A stretch of 64,000 nucleotides of DNA from Flavobacterium sp. xlx-214. Its GTDB lineage: Bacteria; Bacteroidota; Bacteroidia; Flavobacteriales; Flavobacteriaceae. This document shows positions 9,312-17,923 of this stretch, in pieces. Position 1 is the first letter of the stretch; each line of letters begins with the position of its first letter. The notes under the pieces are model-generated. The model did no database searches and was not told the origin of the DNA. It saw only the letters and a list, made by a program, of their open reading frames with translations. A program made the translations under genes and the position numbers. The stretch is from contig NZ_CP059431.1 of NCBI RefSeq assembly GCF_013874595.1, positions 2,666,001 through 2,730,000 of the forward strand, written 5' to 3'.

Positions 9312-9815
9312 ATGAAAAAATTTTGGTTTGCTGGTTTGGCAATTTTTACATTCTTAGCTTGCGAGAAAGACGATATTTGTGATGGTGGCGATTCTGAAAC
9401 ACCAAATGTTATTATAAATATGTATAATAATAATGATTCTGATGTCTTAAAACCTGCGGTAAAAATATGTTTAATTGCAGAAGGCTTCCAAGATACTTTG
9501 GTTTTTAAGAATACGTCTAAAATTGAAATTCCTTTAGAAATTACCAAAACAGAAACTACCTGGAAACTAGTTTTGTTTGAACCTAATCCTACAAAAGTTG
9601 GTGATACTATTTATAAATCCGATGTTTTAAGGTTTACTTATAATAAACCAGAATCTATTTATGTATCTAAGGCTTGTGGCTATAAAGTAACTTTTAACGG
9701 CTTTAATGCATCAAAACAAGCCAATACCACAAATGATGCTTGGATACAAAACATTTTTACTTTAACCAACGAAATTACAAACGAGAATAATGCGCATATT
9801 CAGCTTTTTTATTAG
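9312..9815 (+). CDS. DUF6452-like lipoprotein
   Basis: 167 residues from the ATG at 9312 (MKKFWFAGLAIFTFLAC), which gives a classic lipoprotein signal with the lipobox Cys in FLAC. The body contains ICDGG and a second Cys pair (KICLI, KACGY) and resembles the small flavobacterial DUF6452 family found next to rlmD. Function unknown. Its end overlaps the next gene by 26 bases, so the two are probably cotranslated, pointing to a joint role in the outer envelope. Confidence 0.75.
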   Translation: MKKFWFAGLAIFTFLACEKDDICDGGDSETPNVIINMYNNNDSDVLKPAVKICLIAEGFQDTLVFKNTSKIEIPLEITKTETTWKLVLFEPNPTKVGDTIYKSDVLRFTYNKPESIYVSKACGYKVTFNGFNASKQANTTNDAWIQNIFTLTNEITNENNAHIQLFY

Positions 9816-10509
9816 TATTTTTCTAGGTTCTAGTAGCCTATTTGCTCAAGATACCCTTTCTTTAAAATACCCAGAAACTTATGGTTTGCGTATTGGTGTT
9901 GATTTAATTAAAGCAAGTAGAAATGTTTGGGACAATAATTATAAAGGTTTTGAGTTTAGTGCTGATTATCGATATAATAAAGATTGGTACATAGCTGCCG
10001 AGGCAGGTTTTGAAGATCGTTTTAAACAAGACGATCAATTATCCTATACTACAAGTGGTATGTTTTTAAAAATTGGAGCTGAAAAAAACTTTCATCAAAA
10101 TTGGTTGGATATGAATAATCTAATTTATGTTGGTGGTAGATACGGACTAAGTTTACATAACCAAACCTTACATAGTTATAGAGTTAATACAGGAAATGCT
10201 TATTTTGAAGAAGAAATGCAATATCCTGAATTAAAATCTACTGGTTTAATGGCTCATTGGTTAGAGTTAGTGGTGGGTATAAAAGTAGAAATATCAAGAA
10301 ATCTATTTCTTGGCAGTCATGTAAGTATGAAAGGGCTTTTTTATCAAAAACAACCCGAAGGATTTGAAAATTTATATTATCCAGGCTTTGGTCAAAAATA
10401 TAGTGGAAACATTGGTGTAGGCTTTGGCTATAGCATTAGTTATTTAATTCCGTTTAAAAAGAAGTTAAAAGAACAACGTGTTATAACTATTCCTCAAGTT
10501 AAAAACTAA
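9790..10509 (+). CDS. DUF6048-like outer-membrane beta-barrel protein
   Basis: 239 residues with a signal peptide (MRIFSFFISIFLGSSSLFAQ). The rest alternates aromatic and polar residues (GFEFSADYRYNKDWYIAAEAGFEDRF, split here by 20-residue limits) with glycine turns typical of an 8- to 12-strand beta barrel, and matches in layout the DUF6048 proteins that follow DUF6452 genes in flavobacteria. It overlaps the preceding lipoprotein gene by 26 bases. Function unknown; location in the outer membrane is inferred. Confidence 0.7.
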   Translation: MRIFSFFISIFLGSSSLFAQDTLSLKYPETYGLRIGVDLIKASRNVWDNNYKGFEFSADYRYNKDWYIAAEAGFEDRFKQDDQLSYTTSGMFLKIGAEKNFHQNWLDMNNLIYVGGRYGLSLHNQTLHSYRVNTGNAYFEEEMQYPELKSTGLMAHWLELVVGIKVEISRNLFLGSHVSMKGLFYQKQPEGFENLYYPGFGQKYSGNIGVGFGYSISYLIPFKKKLKEQRVITIPQVKN

Positions 10510-10517
10510 TATTTTTT

Positions 10518-11975
10518 TTAAAGAATAAGTAAGTATAATGTAGCTAAATAGGCTAACAAACAAAATATTGAATATCCTTTAGCAAAAATAATTTCTTTAG
10601 GTGCTCTTAGGTTTGATATTGTATACACTTGTCCTAAGAAAAACAAACTTAGTATAATAATTGCGGGGTTTGCATTATTAGAAAGTCCTGAATTTATTCT
10701 TTTTTCTGTTTTATTTTCAGTGTTTATTCCTTTTACATATTGCACTTCGTTTTCTTTGTTAATACCCATTACAAAATCATTAAACTTTCTTTTATAAATA
10801 ATATCATCAAACTCGTACTCTGTTACTTCAATCCAAAAAGCATTATTAAACTCTAAAAAATACTCTTTCTGTGCACTACTATTAGTTGTAGCTCTATGAC
10901 TTTCAATATGATTATTAGTTAAAGTTACATTGTACTCAGGAAAATTCTTAAACATTTTATAGCCGTTTACCAACAAAATTAATATGTATAGACCTATTGA
11001 CATCTTTTCGAAAATGCTCAATTTTTCAATTATTTTTTTAACATGATCTATCAACCAATTGAAAAATCTCTTCTTTTCCTGTCTTGGATAAACTCCATAT
11101 TCATTTACCGTGTTCTCACTCTCAATTCTAAATAACTTAATCACAACATATATATTGTAAAAAGGTATTAAAAGTGCCCAAAATTTATTTCTAAATCTTT
11201 CAACATCATGTAAACGTTTAATTATTTGCACCCAAATAGTTAATAATAAAGAACATATGATAATAAATAACAAGTGTGGGTATGTAGCTTTTGTAAACAA
11301 AAAAACACTTAAAGCTAGTATTAAAGTTAACAATACAAACCTATTTATAAAAGTCAACCTACTAATACGAGAATGACTATGAAAGAACTTTTCTTTTTTG
11401 AAATGGATTTCTTTTGTTGAAGGATTCTTTAAAAGCATTTTATGAAATTCCTTTTTTGCAGGATTTTCATTGTAATATTTTAAAACAATTTCACTAGTAT
11501 AAATCTGATCATCAACTCCTATTATTGTTAATACAATTTTTAATTCTTCCAAAAAAGAATTAATTTTATAATATTGATAGCCTTGATTTACTACATCTCC
11601 TAAAATATTTATACTTACATGCTTACAATTACTAACATGCCATGTTAAACAAATAGTATCATTTAATGTAAAACTATTTCTATCGCAATAAAAAGCATGG
11701 ATATTAGGAGCAACACTAGACTGTGTATTTCTAGCTTGATTAGTGTCAACTTTTTGTGCGTCTTCAATACTTTTTAAAAACTGATTAAGCAATAAACGTT
11801 TGTTAGCGTTCATTAAAAAATCATAGGCTTCATTAATTTTTAAGAAGTAATCATGCGCAAAAGGATCCTTGTTAACATCAGGATGGTATTTTTTAGATAA
11901 TAATCTATATGCCGTTTTTATAATAGCTTCATCAGAAAAATTGGCAATTTCTAAAACAACATAGTAATTAATCAT
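10518..11975 (-). CDS. J-domain protein fused to a DUF805 membrane domain
   Basis: 485 residues. A J domain occupies about 1-65 with the Hsp70-activating HPD tripeptide in KKYHPDVNKD. Residues 90-170 look like a beta-sandwich. Residues 200-300 form a DUF805 membrane domain, recognised by IIKRLHDVERFRNKFWALL and the closing VNEYG. Two more hydrophobic segments lie near 325-340 and at the C-terminus. It would bring DnaK to the inner membrane face, but a chaperone role is inference. Converges on the DUF6048-like gene with 8 bases between stops. Confidence 0.8.
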   Translation of the reverse strand: MINYYVVLEIANFSDEAIIKTAYRLLSKKYHPDVNKDPFAHDYFLKINEAYDFLMNANKRLLLNQFLKSIEDAQKVDTNQARNTQSSVAPNIHAFYCDRNSFTLNDTICLTWHVSNCKHVSINILGDVVNQGYQYYKINSFLEELKIVLTIIGVDDQIYTSEIVLKYYNENPAKKEFHKMLLKNPSTKEIHFKKEKFFHSHSRISRLTFINRFVLLTLILALSVFLFTKATYPHLLFIIICSLLLTIWVQIIKRLHDVERFRNKFWALLIPFYNIYVVIKLFRIESENTVNEYGVYPRQEKKRFFNWLIDHVKKIIEKLSIFEKMSIGLYILILLVNGYKMFKNFPEYNVTLTNNHIESHRATTNSSAQKEYFLEFNNAFWIEVTEYEFDDIIYKRKFNDFVMGINKENEVQYVKGINTENKTEKRINSGLSNNANPAIIILSLFFLGQVYTISNLRAPKEIIFAKGYSIFCLLAYLATLYLLIL

Positions 11976-11997
11976 AAAAGTGTTTTTCTCAAATATA

Positions 11998-12030
11998 AAA
12001 AAAACACGCTTCAGAACGAAACGTGTTTAA
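11998..12030 (-). terminator. intrinsic terminator of the rlmL-like operon
   Basis: AAACACG and CGTGTTT enclose a 13-base loop and run into eight Ts on the minus strand, between the 79-residue membrane protein gene and the J-domain gene. Confidence 0.65.
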
Positions 12031-12054
12031 AAATCTTCTATAAAAATACAACAA

Positions 12055-12294
12055 CTACAACCACGTAATTGGCTTTCCTTTTTTACTAAACAACCAAGCC
12101 ATAAAAACGGTTTCTTTTCCATCAATCTTAAAAACTTTGAACTGCGGCGCCAAAACAACTGCTAGCAAACCACTAACTATAGGAATCCATAAACCTGATA
12201 ATAAGTTAAAATGAACAATTAAAAAGCGAGCTGCTAAGAAAATACTAGCAAAAAATGCAAATTGTACAATTAGTATTTTTGTTGCTTTATTCAT
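12055..12294 (-). CDS. small two-TM membrane protein
   Basis: 79 residues with two hydrophobic helices (about 7-26 and 33-52) and a basic C-terminal tail. I do not recognise a family beyond similarity in layout to small uncharacterised flavobacterial membrane proteins. Its ATG overlaps the end of the upstream methyltransferase gene by 8 bases, so it is cotranscribed and probably coupled to it. A terminator follows. Confidence 0.6.
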   Translation of the reverse strand: MNKATKILIVQFAFFASIFLAARFLIVHFNLLSGLWIPIVSGLLAVVLAPQFKVFKIDGKETVFMAWLFSKKGKPITWL

Positions 12295-13456
12295 GATCTA
12301 ATTTATTTTGAAATTTTGTTCTTTTACTACCTTCATACATTTGATATTTTACCAAACGCGACTCTAATTTACCATTGAATAATTTAATTTTTCGCGATGG
12401 TTTTAAACCAACAAACTTTAAAGCTTCAAGGTTTCCTGTTATAAACCAAGCATTAGTACCTGGATAATTCTGTTTTAAAGTATCACCTATTTCACGATAA
12501 AAACGCTCTAACTGAATATCCAATCGTTCTCCGTATGGTGGATTAAAAACCATATGTAATGGTCCTTCTGTTTCTTTTTCAGTTTCAAAGAAATTACGTA
12601 AATCAATTTTTACATATTCTTCTAAATTGGCATTACGCACATTATCTTTTGCCTTTGATACTGCCGATGGCGCTTTATCGTATCCAAAAATATCATAATG
12701 AAATTCTTTGATTTTTTTAAGAAGTGAATCTTCTACTTTCTCAAATAAATCATTATCCCAATCGCTCCATTTTTCAAAAGCAAATTCTTTTCTGTTGATA
12801 TTTGGCGGAACATTGCAAGCAATCATGGTAGCTTCAACCAAAAATGTTCCTGATCCGCACATTGGATCTAAAAAATTAGATTGACCTTCCCATCCACTCA
12901 AAAGTAAAATTCCTGCGGCTAAAACTTCGTTAATTGGGGCAATGTTGGTTGCGGTTCTGTAACCTCTATGATGAAGTGAAGCGCCTGAAGTATCCAAAGA
13001 AACCGTACATAAATCGTTCTGAATATGTATGTTAATTCGTAAATCAGGATGATCTTTATCAATACTTGGTCGATCATTATGTAGTTCCTTAAATTGATCT
13101 ACAATAGCATCTTTTGATTTTAAAGCAACAAATTGCGAATGATTAAAATGCTCTGAAAAAATGGTAGCATCAATTAAAAAGCTTTGGTGCACGCGTAAAT
13201 AATTACTCCAATCAATACTTTGCATACCTTTATACAAGCTTATTTCATTGTGAACTTTAAACTGTTTTATAGGTTTCAAGATTTTTAAAGCCGTACGCAA
13301 TGCCAAATTAGCTTTGTACATAAAACCTTTATCGCCATAAAAACTAACCATTCTGGTACCTTTTTCAACACGTTGAGCGCCTAATTTTACTAACTCATCT
13401 GCTAAAACATCTTCAAAGCCAAAAAAAGTTTTGGCAACCATTTTAAAATTTTCCAT
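12287..13456 (-). CDS. THUMP-domain 23S rRNA guanine-N2 methyltransferase (RlmL/RlmK type)
   Basis: 389 residues if started at the second in-frame ATG (MENFKMVAKTFFGFEDVL, 13456), where homologues begin; an upstream ATG at 13492 would add 12 residues. A THUMP RNA-binding region (about 1-160) is followed by a Rossmann methyltransferase with FLDPMCGSGTFLVEA (SAM site) and the catalytic NPPYGERL, the signature of N2-guanine or N6-adenine methylation. The bacterial relatives modify G2445 of 23S rRNA. It overlaps a small membrane protein gene and is divergent from the next methyltransferase. Confidence 0.85.
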   Translation of the reverse strand: MENFKMVAKTFFGFEDVLADELVKLGAQRVEKGTRMVSFYGDKGFMYKANLALRTALKILKPIKQFKVHNEISLYKGMQSIDWSNYLRVHQSFLIDATIFSEHFNHSQFVALKSKDAIVDQFKELHNDRPSIDKDHPDLRINIHIQNDLCTVSLDTSGASLHHRGYRTATNIAPINEVLAAGILLLSGWEGQSNFLDPMCGSGTFLVEATMIACNVPPNINRKEFAFEKWSDWDNDLFEKVEDSLLKKIKEFHYDIFGYDKAPSAVSKAKDNVRNANLEEYVKIDLRNFFETEKETEGPLHMVFNPPYGERLDIQLERFYREIGDTLKQNYPGTNAWFITGNLEALKFVGLKPSRKIKLFNGKLESRLVKYQMYEGSKRTKFQNKLDHE

Positions 13457-13512
13457 ATACAATTCCTTTCCCTCAGGAACGATTAAATTCAAATATTTCT
13501 ACAAAAATAACG

Positions 13513-13520
13513 TATTTTTG
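13513..13520 (+). promoter_or_regulatory. -7 promoter element
   Basis: TATTTTTG matches TAnnTTTG, 19 bases before the ATG at 13540 of the methyltransferase-ZIP operon. Confidence 0.45.
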
Positions 13521-13539
13521 CTTTCACAAATTTTCTAAA

Positions 13540-14271
13540 ATGCAAGAAACTCAAAAAACATGGTTTGCCAACTGGTTTGATACGCCATTTTATCATATTT
13601 TATACAAAGATCGCGACTATAATGAGGCGCAACTGTTTATTGATAACATTACTGAATACTTAAATTTACCTGAAAACGCTAAGGTTTTGGATTTGGCTTG
13701 CGGACGCGGAAGACATTCTATTTATTTAAACAAATTAGGATATGAAGTAACTGGAGCCGATTTGTCTAAAAACAGCATTGCATTTGCTAAAGAATTTGAG
13801 AATGAATCGCTTAAATTTGAAGTAAAAGATATGCGTGAGCCTTTTGAGCAAAAGTTTGATGCTATTTTTAATTTGTTTACCAGTTTTGGCTATTTTCCTA
13901 ATGATAACGATAATAAAATTGCGTTAAAAGCCATTCATGATAGTTTAAATGAATATGGTTTTGCTGTTTTAGATTTTATGAATGTTCATAAAGTGCTTGC
14001 TAATTTAGTGCCCGAAGAAACTAAAGTTGTAGATGGAATTACCTTTGAAATTAAACGTTGGTTTGCTGATAATCATATTTACAAAAATATACAGTTTACA
14101 CACGAAAATGAATCTTATGATTTCACCGAAAAAGTAAAAGCCTTAACATTAGAAGATTTTGAAGAAATGATGAATGAAGCAGGTATTTATTTATTAGAAA
14201 CTTTTGGTGATTATAAATTACAAAAATATTATAAACAAGAGTCTGACCGTTTAATCATGATTTTTAAATAA
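13540..14271 (+). CDS. class I SAM-dependent methyltransferase
   Basis: 243 residues. Motif I is VLDLACGRGRHSIYLNKLGY at about 49-68 and the acidic motif II residue is in VTGADLSKNSI, so this is a small-molecule or protein methyltransferase of the Methyltransf_25/11 group. No substrate-specific domain is visible. The stop is two bases before the start of the ZIP transporter gene, so they form one operon. The link between the two functions is not clear. Confidence 0.85.
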   Translation: MQETQKTWFANWFDTPFYHILYKDRDYNEAQLFIDNITEYLNLPENAKVLDLACGRGRHSIYLNKLGYEVTGADLSKNSIAFAKEFENESLKFEVKDMREPFEQKFDAIFNLFTSFGYFPNDNDNKIALKAIHDSLNEYGFAVLDFMNVHKVLANLVPEETKVVDGITFEIKRWFADNHIYKNIQFTHENESYDFTEKVKALTLEDFEEMMNEAGIYLLETFGDYKLQKYYKQESDRLIMIFK

Positions 14272-14273
14272 AA

Positions 14274-15005
14274 ATGATAACGTATTTACTTCCCTTCATA
14301 TCAGTAGTTTTAGGATACTTAGTTGCTGTTTTAGTAAAGCCAAAAAACAAAAAAGTTATTAAATTATTATTAGCTTTTAGTGGTGCTTTTCTATTAACAA
14401 TGACTGTTTCTCATTTGCTACCAGAAGTTTATGAACATGTTTTATCGGCAAGTATTCATCATGATCATGCGCATGATTCACATGATCATGATCACAGTGC
14501 AATGAAAACTATAGGTTTGTTTATCATGTTGGGAATCGTTTTTCAGATTGTATTAGAATACTTTTCTAAAGGTGCAGAACACGGACATGTACATGTTCAT
14601 GAAAAAATAACATCATTACCTTGGTTATTATTTGGAAGTTTGTGCTTACACGCCTTGTTTGAAGGAATGCCTATTAGCCAGCATGATCATTTGGCATGGG
14701 GAATTGCAGTTCATCACTTTCCTATAGCCATCATTTTGACATTATTCTTTTTACAAGCGCAATTAAGTAAAAAAATGATCTTTTTATTTATGATTGTTTT
14801 TGCCTTTATGACACCATTAGGAACCTATTTATCAAATTCTTTGCCTTTCTTGGTAGATTATTATGCTCAAATTTCAGCTTTTGTAATAGGTATTTTGTTT
14901 CATATTTCATCAACCATTATTTTTGAAAGCAGTGAAGGACATAAATTCAATTCTGCTAAATTATTGGCAATTATTTTAGGAATAGCTTTAGGTTTTTGGG
15001 TGTAA
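14274..15005 (+). CDS. ZIP-family divalent metal transporter
   Basis: 243 residues with about eight membrane helices. A His-rich loop (HHDHAHDSHDHDHSAMK, about 62-78) and a second HVHVHEK stretch sit between helices 3 and 4, as expected for metal capture. The ZIP core motifs HALFEGMPIS and AVHHFPIAI in helices 4 and 5 hold the binuclear metal site. It probably imports Zn2+ or another divalent metal through the inner membrane. Operon partner of the preceding methyltransferase. A stem-loop shared with the convergent thioredoxin gene follows. Confidence 0.9.
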   Translation: MITYLLPFISVVLGYLVAVLVKPKNKKVIKLLLAFSGAFLLTMTVSHLLPEVYEHVLSASIHHDHAHDSHDHDHSAMKTIGLFIMLGIVFQIVLEYFSKGAEHGHVHVHEKITSLPWLLFGSLCLHALFEGMPISQHDHLAWGIAVHHFPIAIILTLFFLQAQLSKKMIFLFMIVFAFMTPLGTYLSNSLPFLVDYYAQISAFVIGILFHISSTIIFESSEGHKFNSAKLLAIILGIALGFWV

Positions 15006-15013
15006 TACAACTT

Positions 15014-15058
15014 TTTAAAGAGTGTTAAGGTTTAATTTTACTTAACATTCTTTAAAAA
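15014..15058. terminator. bidirectional terminator
   Basis: AAAGAGTGTTAAG and CTTAACATTCTTT form a 13-base stem with A and T runs on both sides, between convergent ZIP and thioredoxin genes. The stop codon of the latter is in the loop. Confidence 0.75.
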
Positions 15059-15529
15059 ATCCAATACTTTCTCTTCGTTGTAACCTTTTCCTTGTTCCAA
15101 GCTTCCACTTTCTTGAATTTTAACCACTTTTCCTGAACTATTTAAAACAATAAAAAAGGGATAGCCTAATTTATCACCATTTGGAGCGTATTTTTTAAAA
15201 ACTGCTTCATTTTTGTTTTCTTTAGAAAAATTCAAATGATAATAAAGGAAATTTTTATCAAGATTCTTTTTAACATTCGCGTTTGTTTTGATAAAATCAT
15301 TAAATAACAAACACCAACCACACCAATTACCACCTGCTTGAAGAATGATGTGCTTCTTCTCTTTTTTAGCCTTTTTTATCAATGCATCAATTTTTTGTTG
15401 CGCGTTATCACTAGGATTATATGGTTTTTCAAGTGTTTTCTTTTCTGTTGCTACGCTGCTTTGGGCATTTACGTGTACAGATGTAAATGCACTTCCCGCT
15501 ATTAAAAGGGCTAATAAGTATTTTTTCAT
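15038..15529 (-). CDS. periplasmic thioredoxin-like protein
   Basis: 163 residues: signal peptide (MKKYLLALLIAGSAFTSVHV, cleavage after NAQ), a charged linker, and a thioredoxin fold of the Thioredoxin_7 type with the active-site CxxC in GGNWCGWCLLF and a cis-Pro region at LGYPFFIVL. It would act as a disulfide reductase or isomerase in the periplasm. Partner proteins are not indicated by the neighbourhood. Convergent with the ZIP gene. Confidence 0.85.
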   Translation of the reverse strand: MKKYLLALLIAGSAFTSVHVNAQSSVATEKKTLEKPYNPSDNAQQKIDALIKKAKKEKKHIILQAGGNWCGWCLLFNDFIKTNANVKKNLDKNFLYYHLNFSKENKNEAVFKKYAPNGDKLGYPFFIVLNSSGKVVKIQESGSLEQGKGYNEEKVLDFLKNVK

Positions 15530-15577
15530 TTTAAATTATTTATTGATAAAATTACTTATTTTTTATCAAAAACTGTG

Positions 15578-16315
15578 CTACTCATTAATCCATTGTTTAA
15601 AAGACTGTACTCTTTCTCTACTAACAATAATTTCTTCTTCTTTATAATTATTCAACGATATTTTGAGTCGTGAATTACTGTAAATACTGATTTCTTTTAT
15701 AGCTTGCATTGCAATGATAAACTGACGGTTAGTTCTAAAAAAAACAGATGTATCTAATTCGTTTTCAATAGTTTCCAAACTCTCATCTAAAGGATATGAT
15801 TTACCTTCGTTTGTAATTAAATAACTACTTTTAAACGAACTTAAAAAACATTCTACATCATTAATATCAACAATTTTAATAATGTTACCTACTTTAACAA
15901 CAAATCGTTTTTTGAATTCTTTTTCATAAATAGTGTTTAAAATTTGATGATTAAGAACCACTTTGTTATGTATGGATCTAAATTTATCCAAAGCAGCTTT
16001 TAATTCGTTCTCATCAATAGGTTTTAATAAATAATCAATACTATTTAATTTAAAAGCTTTTAGCGCATATTCATCATACGCTGTAGTAAAAATGATAGAA
16101 CTATTAATGGTAACTTGCTCAAAAATCTCAAACGATAACCCATCAGATAACTGAATATCAACAAAAAGTAAATCGGGATGTGGGTTGGATAAAAACCATT
16201 CAATACTTTCGGTAACCGATGTTAAAACTGCAACAACATCGCATTGATACAACTCTAACTTTCGTTTTAACAATCGTGCTGCTGGTTTTTCATCTTCAAT
16301 AATTACAACTTTCAT
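15578..16315 (-). CDS. LytTR-family response regulator
   Basis: 245 residues. Receiver domain with EDE at 7-9 and the phospho-acceptor Asp in DLLFVDIQLSDG; the conserved Lys is in YLLKPIDE. Residues about 140-240 form the LytTR DNA-binding domain (FFRTNRQFIIAMQAI). It immediately follows the 2TM protein with no gap and the sensor kinase before that, so all three form one signalling operon. Confidence 0.92.
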   Translation of the reverse strand: MKVVIIEDEKPAARLLKRKLELYQCDVVAVLTSVTESIEWFLSNPHPDLLFVDIQLSDGLSFEIFEQVTINSSIIFTTAYDEYALKAFKLNSIDYLLKPIDENELKAALDKFRSIHNKVVLNHQILNTIYEKEFKKRFVVKVGNIIKIVDINDVECFLSSFKSSYLITNEGKSYPLDESLETIENELDTSVFFRTNRQFIIAMQAIKEISIYSNSRLKISLNNYKEEEIIVSRERVQSFKQWINE

Positions 16316-16612
16316 CTACTTTAATTTTAAAGCTTTGCGTTCTTCATCCATAAATTGTTTAATTTTTCTATTTTCCCAATCTCTGTTCAAAAAAGGAATA
16401 AAACTAAAAGTTCCTGCAGCATCAGCAAACAAACCTATCCCCCAACCCAAAAGTGGAAAAATAAACCAATAACCATCATTTGGTTTTAATAAATTTATAA
16501 TGATGAAGAACGAATTTACACAAATGTAAGTGATTAAATGAATGTAAAATCCTTTTACTTTTTTGACTCTTTTCTTTGCTTTTAAAATTTCGATTTGACT
16601 ATAATTTTCCAT
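16316..16612 (-). CDS. 2TM-domain protein
   Basis: 98 residues with two membrane helices (about 22-43 and 49-68) and charged ends (AKKRVKKVKGFYIHL and RDWENRKIKQFMDEERKAL). This is the 2TM family (PF13239 type) often encoded beside LytTR systems in Bacteroidota. It is placed exactly between the sensor kinase and the response regulator (2 bases and 0 bases). The kinase upstream carries the same domain at its C-terminus, so the small protein may pair with it in the membrane; that part is inference. Confidence 0.8.
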   Translation of the reverse strand: MENYSQIEILKAKKRVKKVKGFYIHLITYICVNSFFIIINLLKPNDGYWFIFPLLGWGIGLFADAAGTFSFIPFLNRDWENRKIKQFMDEERKALKLK

Positions 16613-16614
16613 AA

Positions 16615-17913
16615 TTATTTTTTATTAATTTGTTTTTTAATCATTTTTTGTTCCCATTTTTGTAAGAAACTAAACGTCTTTAAACTGTTTATTACCAATG
16701 CAAAAACCATAAAGAAACTTAATGCTAATGACCATTTGTATTGAGGAAAAAACCAAATATTTACAATTACAAATAACGGAATACCTGTGATGGTTGACCA
16801 AAGTGTAATGTAAAACTCTTTTAACTGATGCATTTTAGCATAAGCATTGTTAAAAAGTTCTTCGGTAATTAAATCCTCTTGATGTTCAAAAATTACTTCG
16901 CTTAAAAGCAACGGAAGTCTCACTTTGTAGAATTCATTGGTTTGTAAAATTTCTATTTCTTCATTAGAAACCAATTGATATCGATTGATAATATTTTGCA
17001 AACCAATGCCACTTGTTTTTTCAAAAGTTTGCTTTTTTTGGAAAGAATTCTGTACCACAATAAACTCTCCTTCTTTAAAAATTTCAATTTTAAGAGGTTT
17101 TTGATCTGATATAATGTTGTGTTTTACAGCATTTTCTAACAACAATTGCAAACTAAGTGGTACAATTTTATAATTTGTAAAAATGGAAACGTCAGAAAAG
17201 TGAACCAATATTGCATCTTCAAAACGAACTTTTAGAAGAGAAACATATAATTTCGCAAAATTAAGTTCTTCTTCAACTGTTATTAAGTTTTTATCTTTTT
17301 GATCTAAAACGTATCGATAAACTTTTGATAATGAAACAGTAAACTCTTGCGCCTTTGCAGGATTTTCTTCAATTAAAGCGCTTAAAACATTTAAAGAATT
17401 AAACAAAAAATGAGGATCGAGTTGATTTTTTAACGATTCAAATGAAGTAGTTGCTTTAACTGCAATTGTTTTTTGTTGATTAACTTCAATTTTATCTTTT
17501 CTACGAATTAATAAAACAATGTAAACTATGGTAGTAATGGTCATTGAAAACCAACCAGAAAAAACAGCAGTTCTAAGCGATGATTTAAAAGATGTTATTA
17601 TTTCGGAATCACTATAAATTAAATTGCCTATAATATTTATAACAAAAACAACAAATAGTGTAAGGATATTAACTAGAAACCCTCCCATTAAGATGTTTCT
17701 CTTGTTTTTTTCTCTTTTTAAATAATAATCAGATAGAATAAAAGTGTTAGCAACATAAATACTTAATGTATAAGTAAAAACAATTATAAATGCAGATAAA
17801 AAATCAAACCCTTCAAAATGTTTACTGAATGTGTAATTCAGACCAATCATTAAAATATAACAGATTATTAAAATAATACTGAATTGCTTTAAATGTCTTA
17901 AAAATTCTTTCAT
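16615..17913 (-). CDS. LytS-type sensor histidine kinase with C-terminal 2TM domain
   Basis: 432 residues. Four N-terminal membrane helices (about 10-28, 38-60, 76-98, 112-134), then a His_kinase domain with the phospho-acceptor His in QLDPHFLFNSLNVL and an ATPase part ending in GIGLQNIINRYQ. Residues about 350-430 form an extra 2TM domain (EFYITLWSTITG, then a second helix), so both ends are in the membrane. Operon order is DUF2306-like protein, this kinase, 2TM protein, LytTR regulator. The signal is unknown. Confidence 0.88.
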   Translation of the reverse strand: MKEFLRHLKQFSIILIICYILMIGLNYTFSKHFEGFDFLSAFIIVFTYTLSIYVANTFILSDYYLKREKNKRNILMGGFLVNILTLFVVFVINIIGNLIYSDSEIITSFKSSLRTAVFSGWFSMTITTIVYIVLLIRRKDKIEVNQQKTIAVKATTSFESLKNQLDPHFLFNSLNVLSALIEENPAKAQEFTVSLSKVYRYVLDQKDKNLITVEEELNFAKLYVSLLKVRFEDAILVHFSDVSIFTNYKIVPLSLQLLLENAVKHNIISDQKPLKIEIFKEGEFIVVQNSFQKKQTFEKTSGIGLQNIINRYQLVSNEEIEILQTNEFYKVRLPLLLSEVIFEHQEDLITEELFNNAYAKMHQLKEFYITLWSTITGIPLFVIVNIWFFPQYKWSLALSFFMVFALVINSLKTFSFLQKWEQKMIKKQINKK

Positions 17914-17923
17914 AACTTATAAT

